Below are positions 45,852 through 57,926 of a stretch of DNA of 64,000 bases, piece by piece. Source of the DNA: Morinoia aosen (taxonomy: Eukaryota > Arthropoda > Malacostraca > Amphipoda > Talitridae); contig CM059575.1 in the NCBI GenBank assembly GCA_030386875.1, positions 41,322,859 through 41,386,858 on the forward strand, given 5' to 3'. The stretch's first letter is position 1, and each line of letters begins with the position of its first letter. The translations under genes and the position numbers were made by a program. Below the pieces are notes generated by a model. It was not told the origin of the DNA and ran no database searches. It saw only the letters and a list, made by a program, of their open reading frames with translations.

Positions 45852-47328
45852 CAGTGTTGGGCAGTTGCCCCGCAACAAGTTGCGGGCGCAATTGCGATCG
45901 TAACTTTTTCTGTTGCGGTTGCGGTTGCACCGCAACAATTTTTGGAAAGTTGCGAAGCTGTTGCGATCGCAACAATTTTCGAAGTGTCAGGCCGCAATTT
46001 GCAACCGCAACATCACGATGGTAATTTAACTTTTAAAATAACTTTAATGAAGTTTAATACGCACTTCATTCTCGTTTGAAACTAAACTGTACAGGGTACA
46101 ACCCATCTGGCCACTGTTTATTATTAGCATTAGGCGATTCAGTGATACACATACACTTTGCTTACAGTATATAAGTGTATTTAATGCAACTCATTATATA
46201 ACATACGTCATTAGGAATGATGTGAGTTGTAAGTGTAAAATTACATGTTATACGGCAAATCTACATAGCTAGATGTTGCGATTTGCCAATGTACTTCACA
46301 ACGACGATTTTATCTTGGCGTCCTTTCTGCATCCACATTTTAAGCTAAAATGGCTAGACGATGTAGAGAGAGTGGAGGTAATAACAAAAAAACTAATCGC
46401 CCATCTGAATAACAGATCGGAAAATGGTATTTCTGCTGAGGGGAGCAGTGCCGAAGACGTAGATGACGAAGACGACTTCTTCAACGTCGTAATGATATCG
46501 AATGCAAAAAAAAAACGAAAAAAATTTCGTTGAAACAAGTCAATGATTGGATGAAACAGGCAGTAATCAACAGAACTAGCCACCCTGATGTTTACTAGCT
46601 GAGCGATGTTTTTTTCAAGTGAATTAGTCGTTAGCCAAAGAAATTTTGAGACCACGACGTGCTCGGCTTTCAGACAAACATTTTGAAATGTAAACATTTT
46701 TGAAAGGCAACGTTGATCGTCATTAGAGTGCACTGTCATTGTCACATTGAGATCATGAACCAGTATTAAATCAAAACAGAGGAACAACAAAAAGCAGAAG
46801 AATATCATATATAACAGGAGTATATGCATGGTTTTTTTTAATGCGTCTTATAGGCTGTACAAATGTACTGCACTTTTCTGTTTTCTTATTTTTTTGCTCA
46901 ATGTACGGAACTCCTAAGAAAATATAGCTACTAGTTAAGTACCTTTTCAACCTTATCATTCCTAAAAAATAGAATTAATTTTATTTTTCATGCCATATTT
47001 ACAAATGAACCGTTTCTTTCAGTATTTTGATATTTCATTCAATTCTAGTCCACACATTTACTCGATCTATTAATTTTTTTAGTAAAACAATACACTATTA
47101 TGAATATTTTAATATTATTTTTATTCATAGCAATACATACGTAAAATTAATTGAACAATATTTAATTAAAATCATATTTAATAATTAAAAAGTTGCGGTA
47201 GTGAGTTGCGGTTGCGATCGCAACTTTGTTTTTTTCAAAGTTGATGTTGCGGTTGCGTCGTAACTTTTTTTGTGGTGTTGCAGTTGCGGTTGCGCCGCAA
47301 CACTTTAAAAGTTGCGGGCCCAACACTG
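45852..47328 (+). mobile_element. hAT transposon copy 3 (different family), TTGCGG-rich ends
   Basis: The ends are CAGTGTTGGGC and GCCCAACACTG, with a perfect 8-bp duplication CTAACAAC (45844-45851 and 47329-47336). The outer 130-150 bp at each end is packed with TTGCGG/CCGCAA and the palindrome GTTGCGATCGCAAC. Part of a hAT transposase lies inside on the plus strand. At 1.48 kb it is too short for a full gene and is internally deleted. Confidence 0.95.
46273..46533 (+). pseudogene. hAT transposase segment
   Basis: The frame reads ILASFLHPHFKLKWLDDVER, which matches the AxxLDPRFKLxWL segment just after the catalytic region in ZBED-like hAT transposases. It then passes into an acidic stretch (SSAEDVDDEDDFF) and a Lys-rich end. 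The first in-frame ATG is upstream of the conserved part, but the DNA-binding finger and the LPxSxAxxERxFS dimerisation box are missing, so this is an internal remnant. The later A run (46506-46514) could hide a frame change. Confidence 0.7.
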
Positions 47329-47336
47329 CTAACAAC

Positions 47337-50300
47337 GTTTTATGAATAGCAGTAACTATGAAAATGCGCCATGCATGGGTTGATTTTCAATACGTACTCT
47401 CTCTTGTAATTCGGATTGAAGTGAAAAATTGAAATTTTTTAATAATACCAAGCCGTTCTAATAATGAGTGTTCATATCAACAATAGAAGGCCGCGAATAG
47501 AGCTGGCGATGTCGTGAATTCTCGTTTTCTGAAGTAACACAGTAATGCTGCAGAGCATGCAAGAGGAGAGTTGAACAGATGTGCGTGTGAATAGCCTATT
47601 AGCTCTGTGTATGAGGCTAAAAGAGGTCATGCGACTTCTCATGTTAGCCTGTGTGCAGCATGTTACTGAAGCTATAATGCACCATAGACCTGAAAATAGC
47701 TAAATTTAACTGATTCTTAAATTTTCTATCGACGACATGAACGACAAGATCACAAGTTTGGTTCCCTACTTCTATAACACCAAAGCAACTGAAAATAATG
47801 TTCAGAAAAAGTATCGCAATACATTACTGTACTGTATCTTTGTTCACAACTAGACCGAAGAGTTGCTAATCTCGTCTGTACAGTATTTTTGAAACCCAAT
47901 GCTTAGCACAAAAGCGGTCGGGTTAGAGTAAAGCCGTGATAAAATAAAAAATGGATAAAAGCCTTCATGAGGCGGTCGTGCTCATAGCACTCCTCTATAA
48001 ACATAAAGTAGGGGTTAGTCAAGCACAATAATTTTTAAAATATAACAAATAGAATGTTCGCAAACTTTTATTACCAACACCATTAACTAGTGAAAAAATT
48101 GGGCGAGACATTTTAATATTTGTTTGTCCAATGCCATGAATTTTTTTTCCGCTTATTGCAGAAAAAAATTCAGTGCTGTCATAGCATTTGGGTTAAATGC
48201 TCATAAAATATCGTCGATGGGAAAAAAATCACGAGCAAAATCACTCGTCAGCTTCATTCGACTCAAAGATGTGCGCGTCATAACGAAGAAAAGTTTAATT
48301 ACGGTATGTCAAAGGAAGGGGCGTGCAACTACGCATTTTCAAAAAGTATCTCGTTTGTTCATGATGAGTGCTATTCTGTTACGTGAACTTTATGACAAGG
48401 AGAAGGAGCAATGATCTATTAGTGAGAGCATGAAATGAGAAATTTCTCCCCCAGCTTTTCTGTCTTATATTAATTCTGTGAGAAAACTTCGATTCAAGGA
48501 GTTAGAGTCCTTCCACTTGAATTGGTGTGTTTGTCCCTGCTATAGATGGAGGAAATTTGTTTTCAATCACAGGAAGTCTGTCATCGATAAGCTTGTTCAA
48601 GGTTCCTAGGTAGTGCGTTGGCTCAAGAGGCCCGTTCAGAATTTTTGGCCAAATAACCTTGAAACTCTGAAGCATTTTACTTACAGTCGTTTTGTGCAAT
48701 TGAGATGATTATTAAAATTAAGCTTCCCCCACTGGAGCTCATAACTTGTAAAGGTGTTAGTTTCAATTAGGCCATCATAGCAACGTTATTGAGCAATTAT
48801 AATTATCTATGCCATGACAAAGGAATATCTGTGCAGATAGTAAGAATGAATCAACTGCAACATCATGACCCTAAACATATTTCTTTAAATGTTGCACAGT
48901 CAAAAGTAACTGGTAGGAGAAAAACATTCATTCTGTAATTGTTTTTGGCGATGCGCTATCCATGGTTCTAACACCATTCCAGGAACGTATGCTCATGTTT
49001 GAACCAATTAACATAGGCCTCAGTAAAGAGATAGCATGATCGCCAAGGTGGTGCTGCCAGACGCTCAGTGCGATGAAGGCTGCATGGCCCATCATTGCAA
49101 TGGCCTCCAAAACTGAAAGTTGGGCGGCGGTGCGCCCTGAATGCAGCCTGGCCAACACCACGCACACCTGCGGCGGTCAGTGTTCTTGCAGCGGTGCACT
49201 TGGATGTTGTTGGCATTGCGCCCGCTGGAAACTGAAGCCAATATTGTGCAGCCGTTCTTAATCAGTCTACCGGATACGACGCCTTTAACATGACTGGAAC
49301 GTGAAGTGTTGAAAAGCGTATAGATGTGTCTCAGAGCGTCTGACTGAACAAGTTTAAAAATTAAAGTACTTCATTTTGAATACTTATTCTGGGGGAACAG
49401 ATCTCTTAAGGAATATTTTTCGCTAATAGTGGACAGATCGCTTCTAAAATATGACTACTGAAGCAGAAGACGCATTGTTCGAATCGGTGAGTGCAATATT
49501 CTTAATTAATAATTTACCAGGGATGGGAATACTTTGCGACTACGACATGCTTTTATTTCAGAGAAAACGAGCATAAACAAAGGTGTTAATGAAACATTCG
49601 CGTTTTGAATATTTGTAGTGATTTAATTTTTTTGGCGAATAGAAGACACGTGGTTTATAACGACTGATGTCAAAGGACCAGTCGGATGACCCTGAGTTGC
49701 GGATGAAAACAATCGTCTGCCCTCGAGTTTAATGACTATGGTTGCCAACACTCATTCGTTCTTGTCGTGTCGCCACTCAGGTGGACAGTAATAGATTACC
49801 CATGAACGTCCAGATTCATCACCGCTGTTAACGCATGGCCCGGGCAGTTGCCTAACTCCGCCTGTATCTTAAAGAAAATTACATTTCTGTACGGATTGCA
49901 CTTGAAGAGAATTTTCACCTTGCGTTTTTTTTCGTGAGAAATCAGCTACAGAGTTAGAACGGTCTACTACGACCAAATTAAGATTTTAAAATACTTTGAT
50001 GTGATTTTTAAATGATTTCATAAAGAAAGAACATAGTAAACACGAATTAGTAACGAAAGTAATGATATACTCGATAAAACTGCTTAGAGAAATAATCAGA
50101 AAAGAAAGGGAAAACCCAACATTGATTAAAGACGCATGTTGCTCGCAATAGGAGAATACAGGAACACTTAATTGTAAAAACTGTGCTCTTAAACCGGATG
50201 CAGTAATCATTTTTACTGCATTTCAACTGATAGTTGTGCCCTGTACACGAGAAAAAAGGAAAACAAAATACGTATTTGCATCACTTTTTCATCGTTTCTC

Positions 50301-50475
50301 AAGGTTAGAGTTCAAGGAGAGGAATTGTCAACGCCAAAAATTTTGAGTTACATAGCATCTGCAACGGATCGGTTAGCGCATTTCAATCGATCTCACTTGT
50401 TTGAAGCAGGAATATTATTCGACGTTCAGGTTGTTAATTAAAAAAGGACTAAAGGGAAATTTATATCTAAGGTTT
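47337..50475. other. No supported gene
   Basis: Mostly AT-rich. A GC-richer patch at 48970-49260 is open on the minus strand for about 80 codons (AAQLSVLEAIAMMGHAAFIA...) with coding-like composition. There is no family I can name and no clear splice sites, so I leave it unassigned. Confidence 0.4.
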
Positions 50476-50477
50476 AT

Positions 50478-50751
50478 CTCTCGCGATAGCCGAGGGCTAT
50501 AGGTTCCGCCGCCGTGCGGCCGGGACCCGGGTTCGAAACTCGGCGCTGGCAGTGGCGATTTTCTCTGTTGGGTATAGGAGAAAAATTCCAAGCACAATAC
50601 CCCACTCTACCCAGGTGTCTGAAATGGGTACCGGTCTTGACCGGGGGAAAGCGTCATGGCGTCCTGGCGTTAGTTCTAAGGCATTTGAAAATCCAATGTA
50701 CAAGGTGATATGTATCAGGCTTGATTGGAAATAAAGCATCCGTAGATGCCT

Positions 50752-50790
<39 letters not shown>
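50478..50790 (+). mobile_element. tRNA-derived SINE with (ATT)n tail
   Basis: The 5' part looks like a tRNA: TAGCCGAGGGCTATAGG in the A-box position and GGGTTCGAAACTC (about 50529-50541) as a clear B box about 40 bp later, so RNA polymerase III could start here. A tRNA-unrelated body of about 200 bp follows. The 3' end is a run of about 12 ATT units (about 50754-50790), a common SINE tail copied by a LINE partner. I did not find a clean target duplication. Confidence 0.85.
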
Positions 50791-50805
50791 GCGATTAGGG
50801 CAACA

Positions 50806-50890
50806 ATTTGGGTCAAATAGCAATCTGGGTCAATCAACAATCTGGGTCAATCAACAATCTGGGCCAATCATTCCTCTGAGTCAATCATTA
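50806..50890. repeat. 17-bp minisatellite after SINE
   Basis: Four to five copies of CAATCTGGGTCAATCAA with decay toward the right edge (TTCCTCTGAGTCAATCATT). It begins about 15 bp after the SINE tail. Confidence 0.8.
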
Positions 50891-53800
50891 ACTCATAAAA
50901 TGATTTATTTTTGGTTCACAACACTAGTGTAAGAGAACTCATGCAGCATATTCCAAAAGTTTAATGCTCTGCCATAGGAGTTGCATCATTGTCAGCTTGG
51001 CACACGTGCTCCGTCGGGAGAAACGTACTGTATACCGCACGCGACCTTGAACTTTGTAGCAAAACGTTCTTCTCAGAATTATTACTCACATTATTTAAAG
51101 TGCTTGCAGTCTCACATTTGTCAGATAGGGTAAGTAGGAAATTCAATTTGTTGAATAATTTGAAAATGAGTCATGCAAATGATAGAAGGAAATCAAATAT
51201 TTGCAATTTTAACCCAAATCGCTTGCAGCCCTCCTCGTAAGACTGAGGGCAACAATATAAAAAACAAGAATAAAATACCTAAAAACACATAAAGTAATTC
51301 AACTTCGTTTGCCCCAGTTACGAGAATTATGCATAATTCCTGACTGTTTGACGAACTCAATAAAGAGAGTTTGTGCTAAATGCAAAGATACTACTATCAT
51401 CATTCTATAAGGGAATAAATAAACAACATAACCTCAAGAATTGTCAGCATTAAGAGTCACCATACACAAGAAAGCCAAAGTGGCATCCCCGGCTTATTTT
51501 GATATACTGTATTTACAAAATAGTGGGCTCTTCCTTTTAGAATATGTCGCTCGCGCGACACCTCAGTGGTGAAGAAAAGTGCTTCTTCCTCTCATTTTCT
51601 TATTCAGCAGATGACCGAGTAAGTCTCACACAAAAATTTCATCTATCACTATCATTAGAGCCACATTCATAAAGTGAAGACATTATTCGTCCCAGAACCC
51701 CTCAGTAAGTCGAAATTTAAGCTGACCCTAGAGTTCCGGTATTCTCAGAAAGCAACAGCATGATAGCCTTCTTCGAAGTAGCTGCGCTGTGAGATGCTTC
51801 TAAGAAAATCCAGCAGGGGCTTCATCTAACCAACAATCAAGAGGCTTGCGTAACGGATAGGCAGGTGCCACTTCCCAAATTATACCTCGCAAAGCTGTTG
51901 TCCTTGAGACGGAGAGGGAAAAACTTGGTTGTCAGACGATCGTCACATGGTCGACTGCCGAGACCTGGTAACGGCGGGCTGAAAGAGCCATAAAAGTCAC
52001 CGCCTCTCGCTGAGGAACATATGAAGTGCATAATCCTTATTGAACACCTATCTTCCTAGTATATTATTGATACAATATTAAAAACATAGCACCTTACCCA
52101 GCGAAGAAAATAAATACGATTATTTCTCTACTCTATACTACGAACAAAAAAAAAAGCTACTTTTAGGTTCATCTCAGAGTCTATGATGCTTTCCACCTAA
52201 AAATGGCATAAGAACCATGTTTTTGAACATTTTGACTATTGTAAAACACCAACGGAGTACGATAAATATTAAGTTATGAGTCGTTCAACCAACCCTAAAT
52301 AAAAATCGATACCATTATGATGAGATTTCTCGAGCTTATCCTCCCGAGAAAAAACTCACTATTATAAATAATACGGCATAAACTTACTTTGCTAATTTAT
52401 AGGGGAAGGTTGAATTAGTAGAGCTTTTAAAAATAATAATATCGTAAAATTTTTCACAGAAAATTGCCTTACAAATCGAATAAAAGTTAAGAGAGATTAA
52501 ATTTAGCACGAGAGCAGACAGCAGTATGAAATCGAAGAGGGGGAATGTTTTTTGTGAAAACTTCAAGCCTTAGTGGATAAAACATAAAGTTCACAAAACA
52601 TATTTATGAAAGGATGTGAAGGTCTGACGAAAAATCATTACAACTAAAAAAATGTTAATAATTCAAATTCCTTCTCGATGTTTGAATTGCAGAAGTTACA
52701 ATAAAGGTATTTGATAACTAAATTATACTTATTTTTTGTGTATCAGAATATACAAAAAATGAAAACAAGGTCGAAGAATTGTACCTTGAAATTTGCCATT
52801 TATGCAAGTAATTTCTTCATCTAGATGAGATATACTATTTTTTACTGTGCTTTTTCAATATTAATTTTAGAATGTTCAAAATTCAGACACTGTAAAAATA
52901 GATCGCTAGCAGAGCGGCTACTAAGCAAAAATGACCTTTCAGATATAAAGCTTAACATCTAAATGACGATATGTCACCATGGCTTTTAAAGAAGCGGTCA
53001 AAAATATTTTCAAACGTTGGTCCCATTAGAAAATAGATCTCATCCTACATAGGCTCTAAAAAAATTTATTTTGAAAATTGCCGAAGACCCAATGGAGAGC
53101 GCATTTAAAAGAGTTTTTGGATAATGATCTGGTTAGACGAGTTGAATAAATGTTGATAAATAAGTGGACTAATTTGACAGTTTTATGCAATTGAAAAATT
53201 CTGAGAAAGCTTTGAACTTCAAGAATGAAAATGGAAAGTTTGTCAGTTGGACATTACCTTATCAACAAAAGATCTAAAATTTTATTTGATATACGAATTT
53301 TATATGAATAGGACCAGCCTGAGAATTATAAATTTATGAACTAACAAAACCGGGAACCGGCTTCCACAATTAGCTTATGAACTTTTATAAATTCAGGGGA
53401 GTCATTTTTATTTAATCGAATTATTTTCAGAAATTATAAACGAAGAACGCTGTCAATATTAAGATGGTTTAAAGTTTGTGCGAAAATACTGTTAGTTTAA
53501 GAAGTTTTGGCTTTCCTTTTGAAATTTTTAAGTTATATCATGACATGAAAGAAATTTCACAAAATATCCTAACAAATGAAGTTGAATTTTCGAATTTATG
53601 AAGAAAGTTATAAATCTCATCACATGTTCGTTTGGTTTACGTTTCAGAATTGATTCAGGAATGACTTTGAATATACAATGTAGCTTACATGCACCGAAGT
53701 TAGGCTGTGTACACTTCGAACACTTTGCGGCAACTAAATATTGAGGTCAGCTCAAGACTCAAATTTGAAGTCAATTGTAGTAAACTATTTTGAAAATACC

Positions 53801-54700
53801 AAACATGAACTAGATCGTGCCTTTAGCTTTAATAAAGTATTTATGGAAATTGAGTTCGTGACTACTGTTCGGTCAGCAGCATTGTGGAAATTACCTCCGT
53901 CTACCACCGGTGGCGCACGTCGCAGTCAAAAAGGTAAACACATCACTATGTAAAATAACCTTCTCCTCCTGTATCGCACCGTCTCCATGATGCATTTCTC
54001 TGTTCTAATTGCTTCACAAGTTTGACACCTACCTTGTCGAAGGTACTAGAAAACGTTTTTTGCAGCCTCTTGTTTTAGAGACGATTATGCACGAGGAGTT
54101 TAGACGCTTGTTTCTCCCGCTATAATTTTGAACAGTTTTCTTACTTTCGGTTCTGTTTCAAAGTGATTTCATTCATTCCAAAGCCTATTATCCTTGAAAA
54201 TCTTCTGTATGTTTCTTGTTCGATACACAAGCCTGTTTTGAACGATACCGATTAAACCTTTCTCTTGCAATTAATTAGTAAAGGTCTGAACTTCTTATTT
54301 CTCATATTATTTACGTCAGTTTTTTCTTGATTTCTACTTACAGAGATGTCCATTCCTGACAAGTAATTTTTGCGTTTTTATGATTTCAAAAGCTGATACT
54401 AACCAAAGTGATTGAAACCAGCTCGCACAAAGTGATTTTTTGTGCGAGAAATTGGAGTAAACTTTAGGACAAGCATGAGATAATATCATCATCTATGTAC
54501 TCAGTAGACCAATTCTATTTAGCTTGTACGGTGTTGTATATTTAAGAAATTTTCTTAAAAATTTTGTTAAGCTTCAGCGAGGAATCAGAAGTTTTACTGC
54601 CCGAGTATGCCTTAATTAAGGAACTGTAGAGCCACACAAAAGCAACCTCCTCAAAGTAGCGTACGATAAATATTAAAACAGAGTTAAGAAAGGCAATAGG
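50891..54700. other. No supported gene
   Basis: AT-rich with short frames. Frames near 50961-51240 and 51837-52031 are open but carry no motif, and I could not link either to a family. Confidence 0.45.
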
Positions 54701-54734
54701 ACGAGATCTGCTCTGGACTTTGTAGGCTGCATAG

Positions 54735-55280
54735 GGTGACGAATGAGCTCAAGACAGTCCGTATTTACCAATAGAAAGAGCTGTAGTTGCAGGGAGTTCG
54801 CGTCAGTCGAAAAACTGTTACTAGAGAACTGCACCAAAGGGGTCTCCATGCATTCACTTCAAGTTGAACTCGTTTTTTTTGCAGCAAAGCGCGTGACAAA
54901 CTGTTTAAGTATTATTTTGACAAAAGAACTACATTTGAAGATCATGTATGGTTGTAGAATTGTAATTTTCAGCCGAAAAGAAGCTCGTCAAGCTAGGAGA
55001 AAAACATGGACTGCCTGCGATCGTGAGAGCACCATCCATACCGCCAAGCGTAGTGTGGGGCTTCATACCGTCCATGTTGTTGGGGAGCTACTCATCGTTG
55101 CTGAAAAAATTGACAGTTCCATGTACACGTAATCCTGGAACAAAAGCTGCTTACGAGGTCACGAAAATTCAACTGCCGTTGCAAGTGGACCCTTCAGCAA
55201 GACAATGTTCCCAAACTCTTGGCGAAAGTAACAAAAGAATGGCTCGCCTGATACGATTACTGATAAGTAAGGAAAAGTGT
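54735..55280 (+). pseudogene. Tc1-like transposase pseudogene
   Basis: In shifting plus-strand frames the Tc1 landmarks appear in order: a linker with TNRKSCSCREFAS; KTVTRELHQRGLHAF (second helix-turn-helix, the VxRxLHxxGLH box) near 54810; a decayed DDE start near 54940; SVVWGFIPSMLLG (normally GGGSVMVWGC) near 55050; and QQDNVPKLLAKVTKEWL near 55200 (the second catalytic Asp box, normally QQDNxPKH, with the His lost). Several stops and at least four frame changes show that it is dead. The third catalytic box may lie beyond 55280 but is not readable. Confidence 0.85.
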
Positions 55281-55299
55281 TAATGTGTTACCTAGCCAA

Positions 55300-57190
55300 T
55301 CGTCTGATTGTCATTCCCATCAATAATTTAACGCGAATATTCGAATCTGCTCTGCACGAAGGAGTTCAAGGCACCTTGCTGCTTTGAGGACCACCTGGAT
55401 GCTCTATTAGATTAGATCATAACTTGGTCTGAGTCACCCTAACCACAACAATGCTGTTCCAAAAAGAGGAAGGAGGTAGGCACCATTTTTTGTGGAGTCG
55501 AGGGAACGCAGAATCTATACACGAGGTGTGTTCCCACACAAGATTCCTTGCGCATACTCGTACAAACACCAGGCTAAAAAAATAAGTCAATGAAATAAGA
55601 TAAAAGTTGAAGAAGAAAGTATTAGATGATGTAAAACAGGGAAGCAACGAACTGAAAAGATGACCCTCAACAAAATACAAACCTATTCTCTTTTAACACG
55701 GTAAGTCATACCTAACTCACAGCTCGGGACCTTACTTTTTCCCTCTGGGAGCCCTGCTTTCCATGGGGACAATAATTGTATCCTGGGGGGCCTGAATGGA
55801 AGAATGGTACATGATACCAGAAAAAATTTGCCAAAAGTTAGTTTCCACTCACGATAGTTGTACCTGTCCCCTCATTGCAAATGAAGGGCCCGTCACAAAA
55901 TACTAGAAAACTGGTTTTTAGTTTTGCTCACAATTTTTTGTCCAATTTTACATTTCCGTTTAGTTGATTTTATGGTTAGAAATAAATTTTGTCGGGCTTA
56001 GTTTAGATATTCATATTAACATTTGTTCTCCAAACTACATGTGCTCTTTACCACAACTCAGAGCACGAGGATTTCCAATTATAACAAAAAAATGAACATT
56101 GAAAAGTGTTGATATCTGTGTATATCCAGGTCTGTACATAAGTGTTTATTTGAAATAATTATGGCCTACAGAATGTTAATAATAATAAAATTGCCAGTAT
56201 ACAATTTGAAAGAATTTTAATTTTTTTCAAATATCTTTTGTGGCTAGGCATTTAGGACCGTTTCATTGCTTGCTTGCGCAGTTGAAAAAACTTCGTTCTC
56301 GGTACGGCCACACTATAATCGAATTAAAAAACGGAAATTAAAGTATGATTTCATAAAATTAAACCAAGGTAAACAAAACTTGAAATGCTTAGTAAAAAAC
56401 GGTGTCTCATTCAAACATTTTTCCTGTTTTTCATCAAGAAAAACACCTTGGAGAAAAATAAGTTATGTTTATGATTGAAAACGCGTCGTATTTTTTGCTG
56501 CTCTCATGTGTCTGACGGAACTTAAAATCAGTCATTCATAGAGCTGGAGCATTTCCTGTCCCAGAGGTAGTTGCGAAAATTTCTGAAACTTTCAAGGTAC
56601 TCGTGAAGGCAATATTTTTTTGGGGGCATAGGATAAGGATTCAATAATTTTCGAGTTTAAACAAATGTATAACCAGAGGACTCATTAGGTTTGTAAATTT
56701 CAAATGTTATGTCCTGTTAGATAAGAGAATGTCATTATTATAGATTCTTATTCTTTGCTAACATTTTTTTCTAAACTGTATTTGGCTAAGAAAATGAATT
56801 TTGTAAGTTTTGATGAGTCGAATACTCGCAATTTTTCTTCTTTGCGGGAAATTGCAGTGTTAAGGATTCTTTACACTTTGCAAAGTAATTTTTCCTTTTT
56901 GTTAATGACTCGTGAGACTGCAGACAAGTACTGTGATCTTTACAAGCTGGAAATACTATATTCTTTCACTTTCGAGTGAAATTATTTAGCAAAACGGGAC
57001 TTCATATACAAATTAATTGTCCTCCTTGCAATTTCCGTGGAAGGAATACCAAGATCACATTCTTGTACCGTTCATTATGTGATGGAAATACAAATCAATG
57101 CTCATTTCCGAACGTTTGAAGAGGTTGAAATTCATTCACAAAAGATCAGTATTATAAATTTCTTTTAAAATGCATGCTTGAATATACAGT
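55300..57190. other. No supported gene
   Basis: AT-rich, with only short frames lacking motifs. I recognise no repeat. Confidence 0.5.
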
Positions 57191-57191
57191 A

Positions 57192-57745
57192 CAGAGTGTT
57201 TCAGAATAAGAGGTACAAAACTGCACACCAGATATATAATGGCAAATAAACACTTTTCCTTCTATGAAATTTTCCGACAAAAATTTTACTTTTTAAAATA
57301 CAGTATTAGCGGCTTATCGTTTTAAAGGATAAAATTCAATAACAACATTACTCGCAATATTTATTTTGAATTTACGTTACAAACACTTCTATTCTATTAG
57401 AGTTTACATGAATAAAATTTTGTTTTATTGATATTTGGTTAAAAAGTTTTAGCAAGACGGTTTTAGAAAGGTCCAGTTCGTGCTACCAGGTTACTTCTTG
57501 TTTGTCTTGTTGGCACTGTTCAGTTGCAAAGAAAGCACGACGTCGTTAACATGAACTATTTAAAACGAATGCTGAAATGGCAAATATGCGCTTTGCTTAT
57601 GGTGATGCAAATGGTACTAAATGCCTATCATATGGTGCTAGAAGTAAATTTAAAATAAATATTGCGAGTAATTGTGTCATTAAATTTGATCTTTTAAAAC
57701 AAAACTTGGTGCGCAATTTTGCACCTCATGTTCTGAAACACTCTG
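57192..57745. mobile_element. Foldback MITE with long inverted arms
   Basis: The left end CAGAGTGTTTCAGAATAAGAGG and the right end (inward) CAGAGTGTTTCAGAACATGAGG start inverted arms that remain alignable for about 180 bp; both reach ACTCGCAATATTTATTTT. It is 554 bp with no coding capacity. The flanking bases are TA on the left and CA on the right, so a TA duplication is possible but not clean. The CAGAGTGTT end resembles the CAGGGTGTT end of the mariner-like element at 27174. Confidence 0.85.
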
Positions 57746-57913
57746 CATAGTGGTGTCGTCTGTAAGCTCGTTGAGGTTGCTTGTATTGAAACATCGCCTC
57801 ACGCCTCACGAGAGGAGAATGGAATGGTATGAATTGGGGTATATTTGTTGGGGGTACTTTGGGGAATGAAGCGGGGTAAAACCTTAATTAAACAGACTAT
57901 GTGGGATAATTGA
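57746..57913. other. Short spacer
   Basis: There is no feature until the LINE target duplication at 57914-57926. Confidence 0.5.
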
Positions 57914-57926
57914 ATCTTGAATTATA

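Noticed and set aside
46296-46829. A 177-codon minus-strand frame across the hAT at 45852-47328
   Set aside because: The plus strand carries a recognisable transposase segment over the same bases. The minus frame is Ser/Phe/Leu-rich with no family motif.
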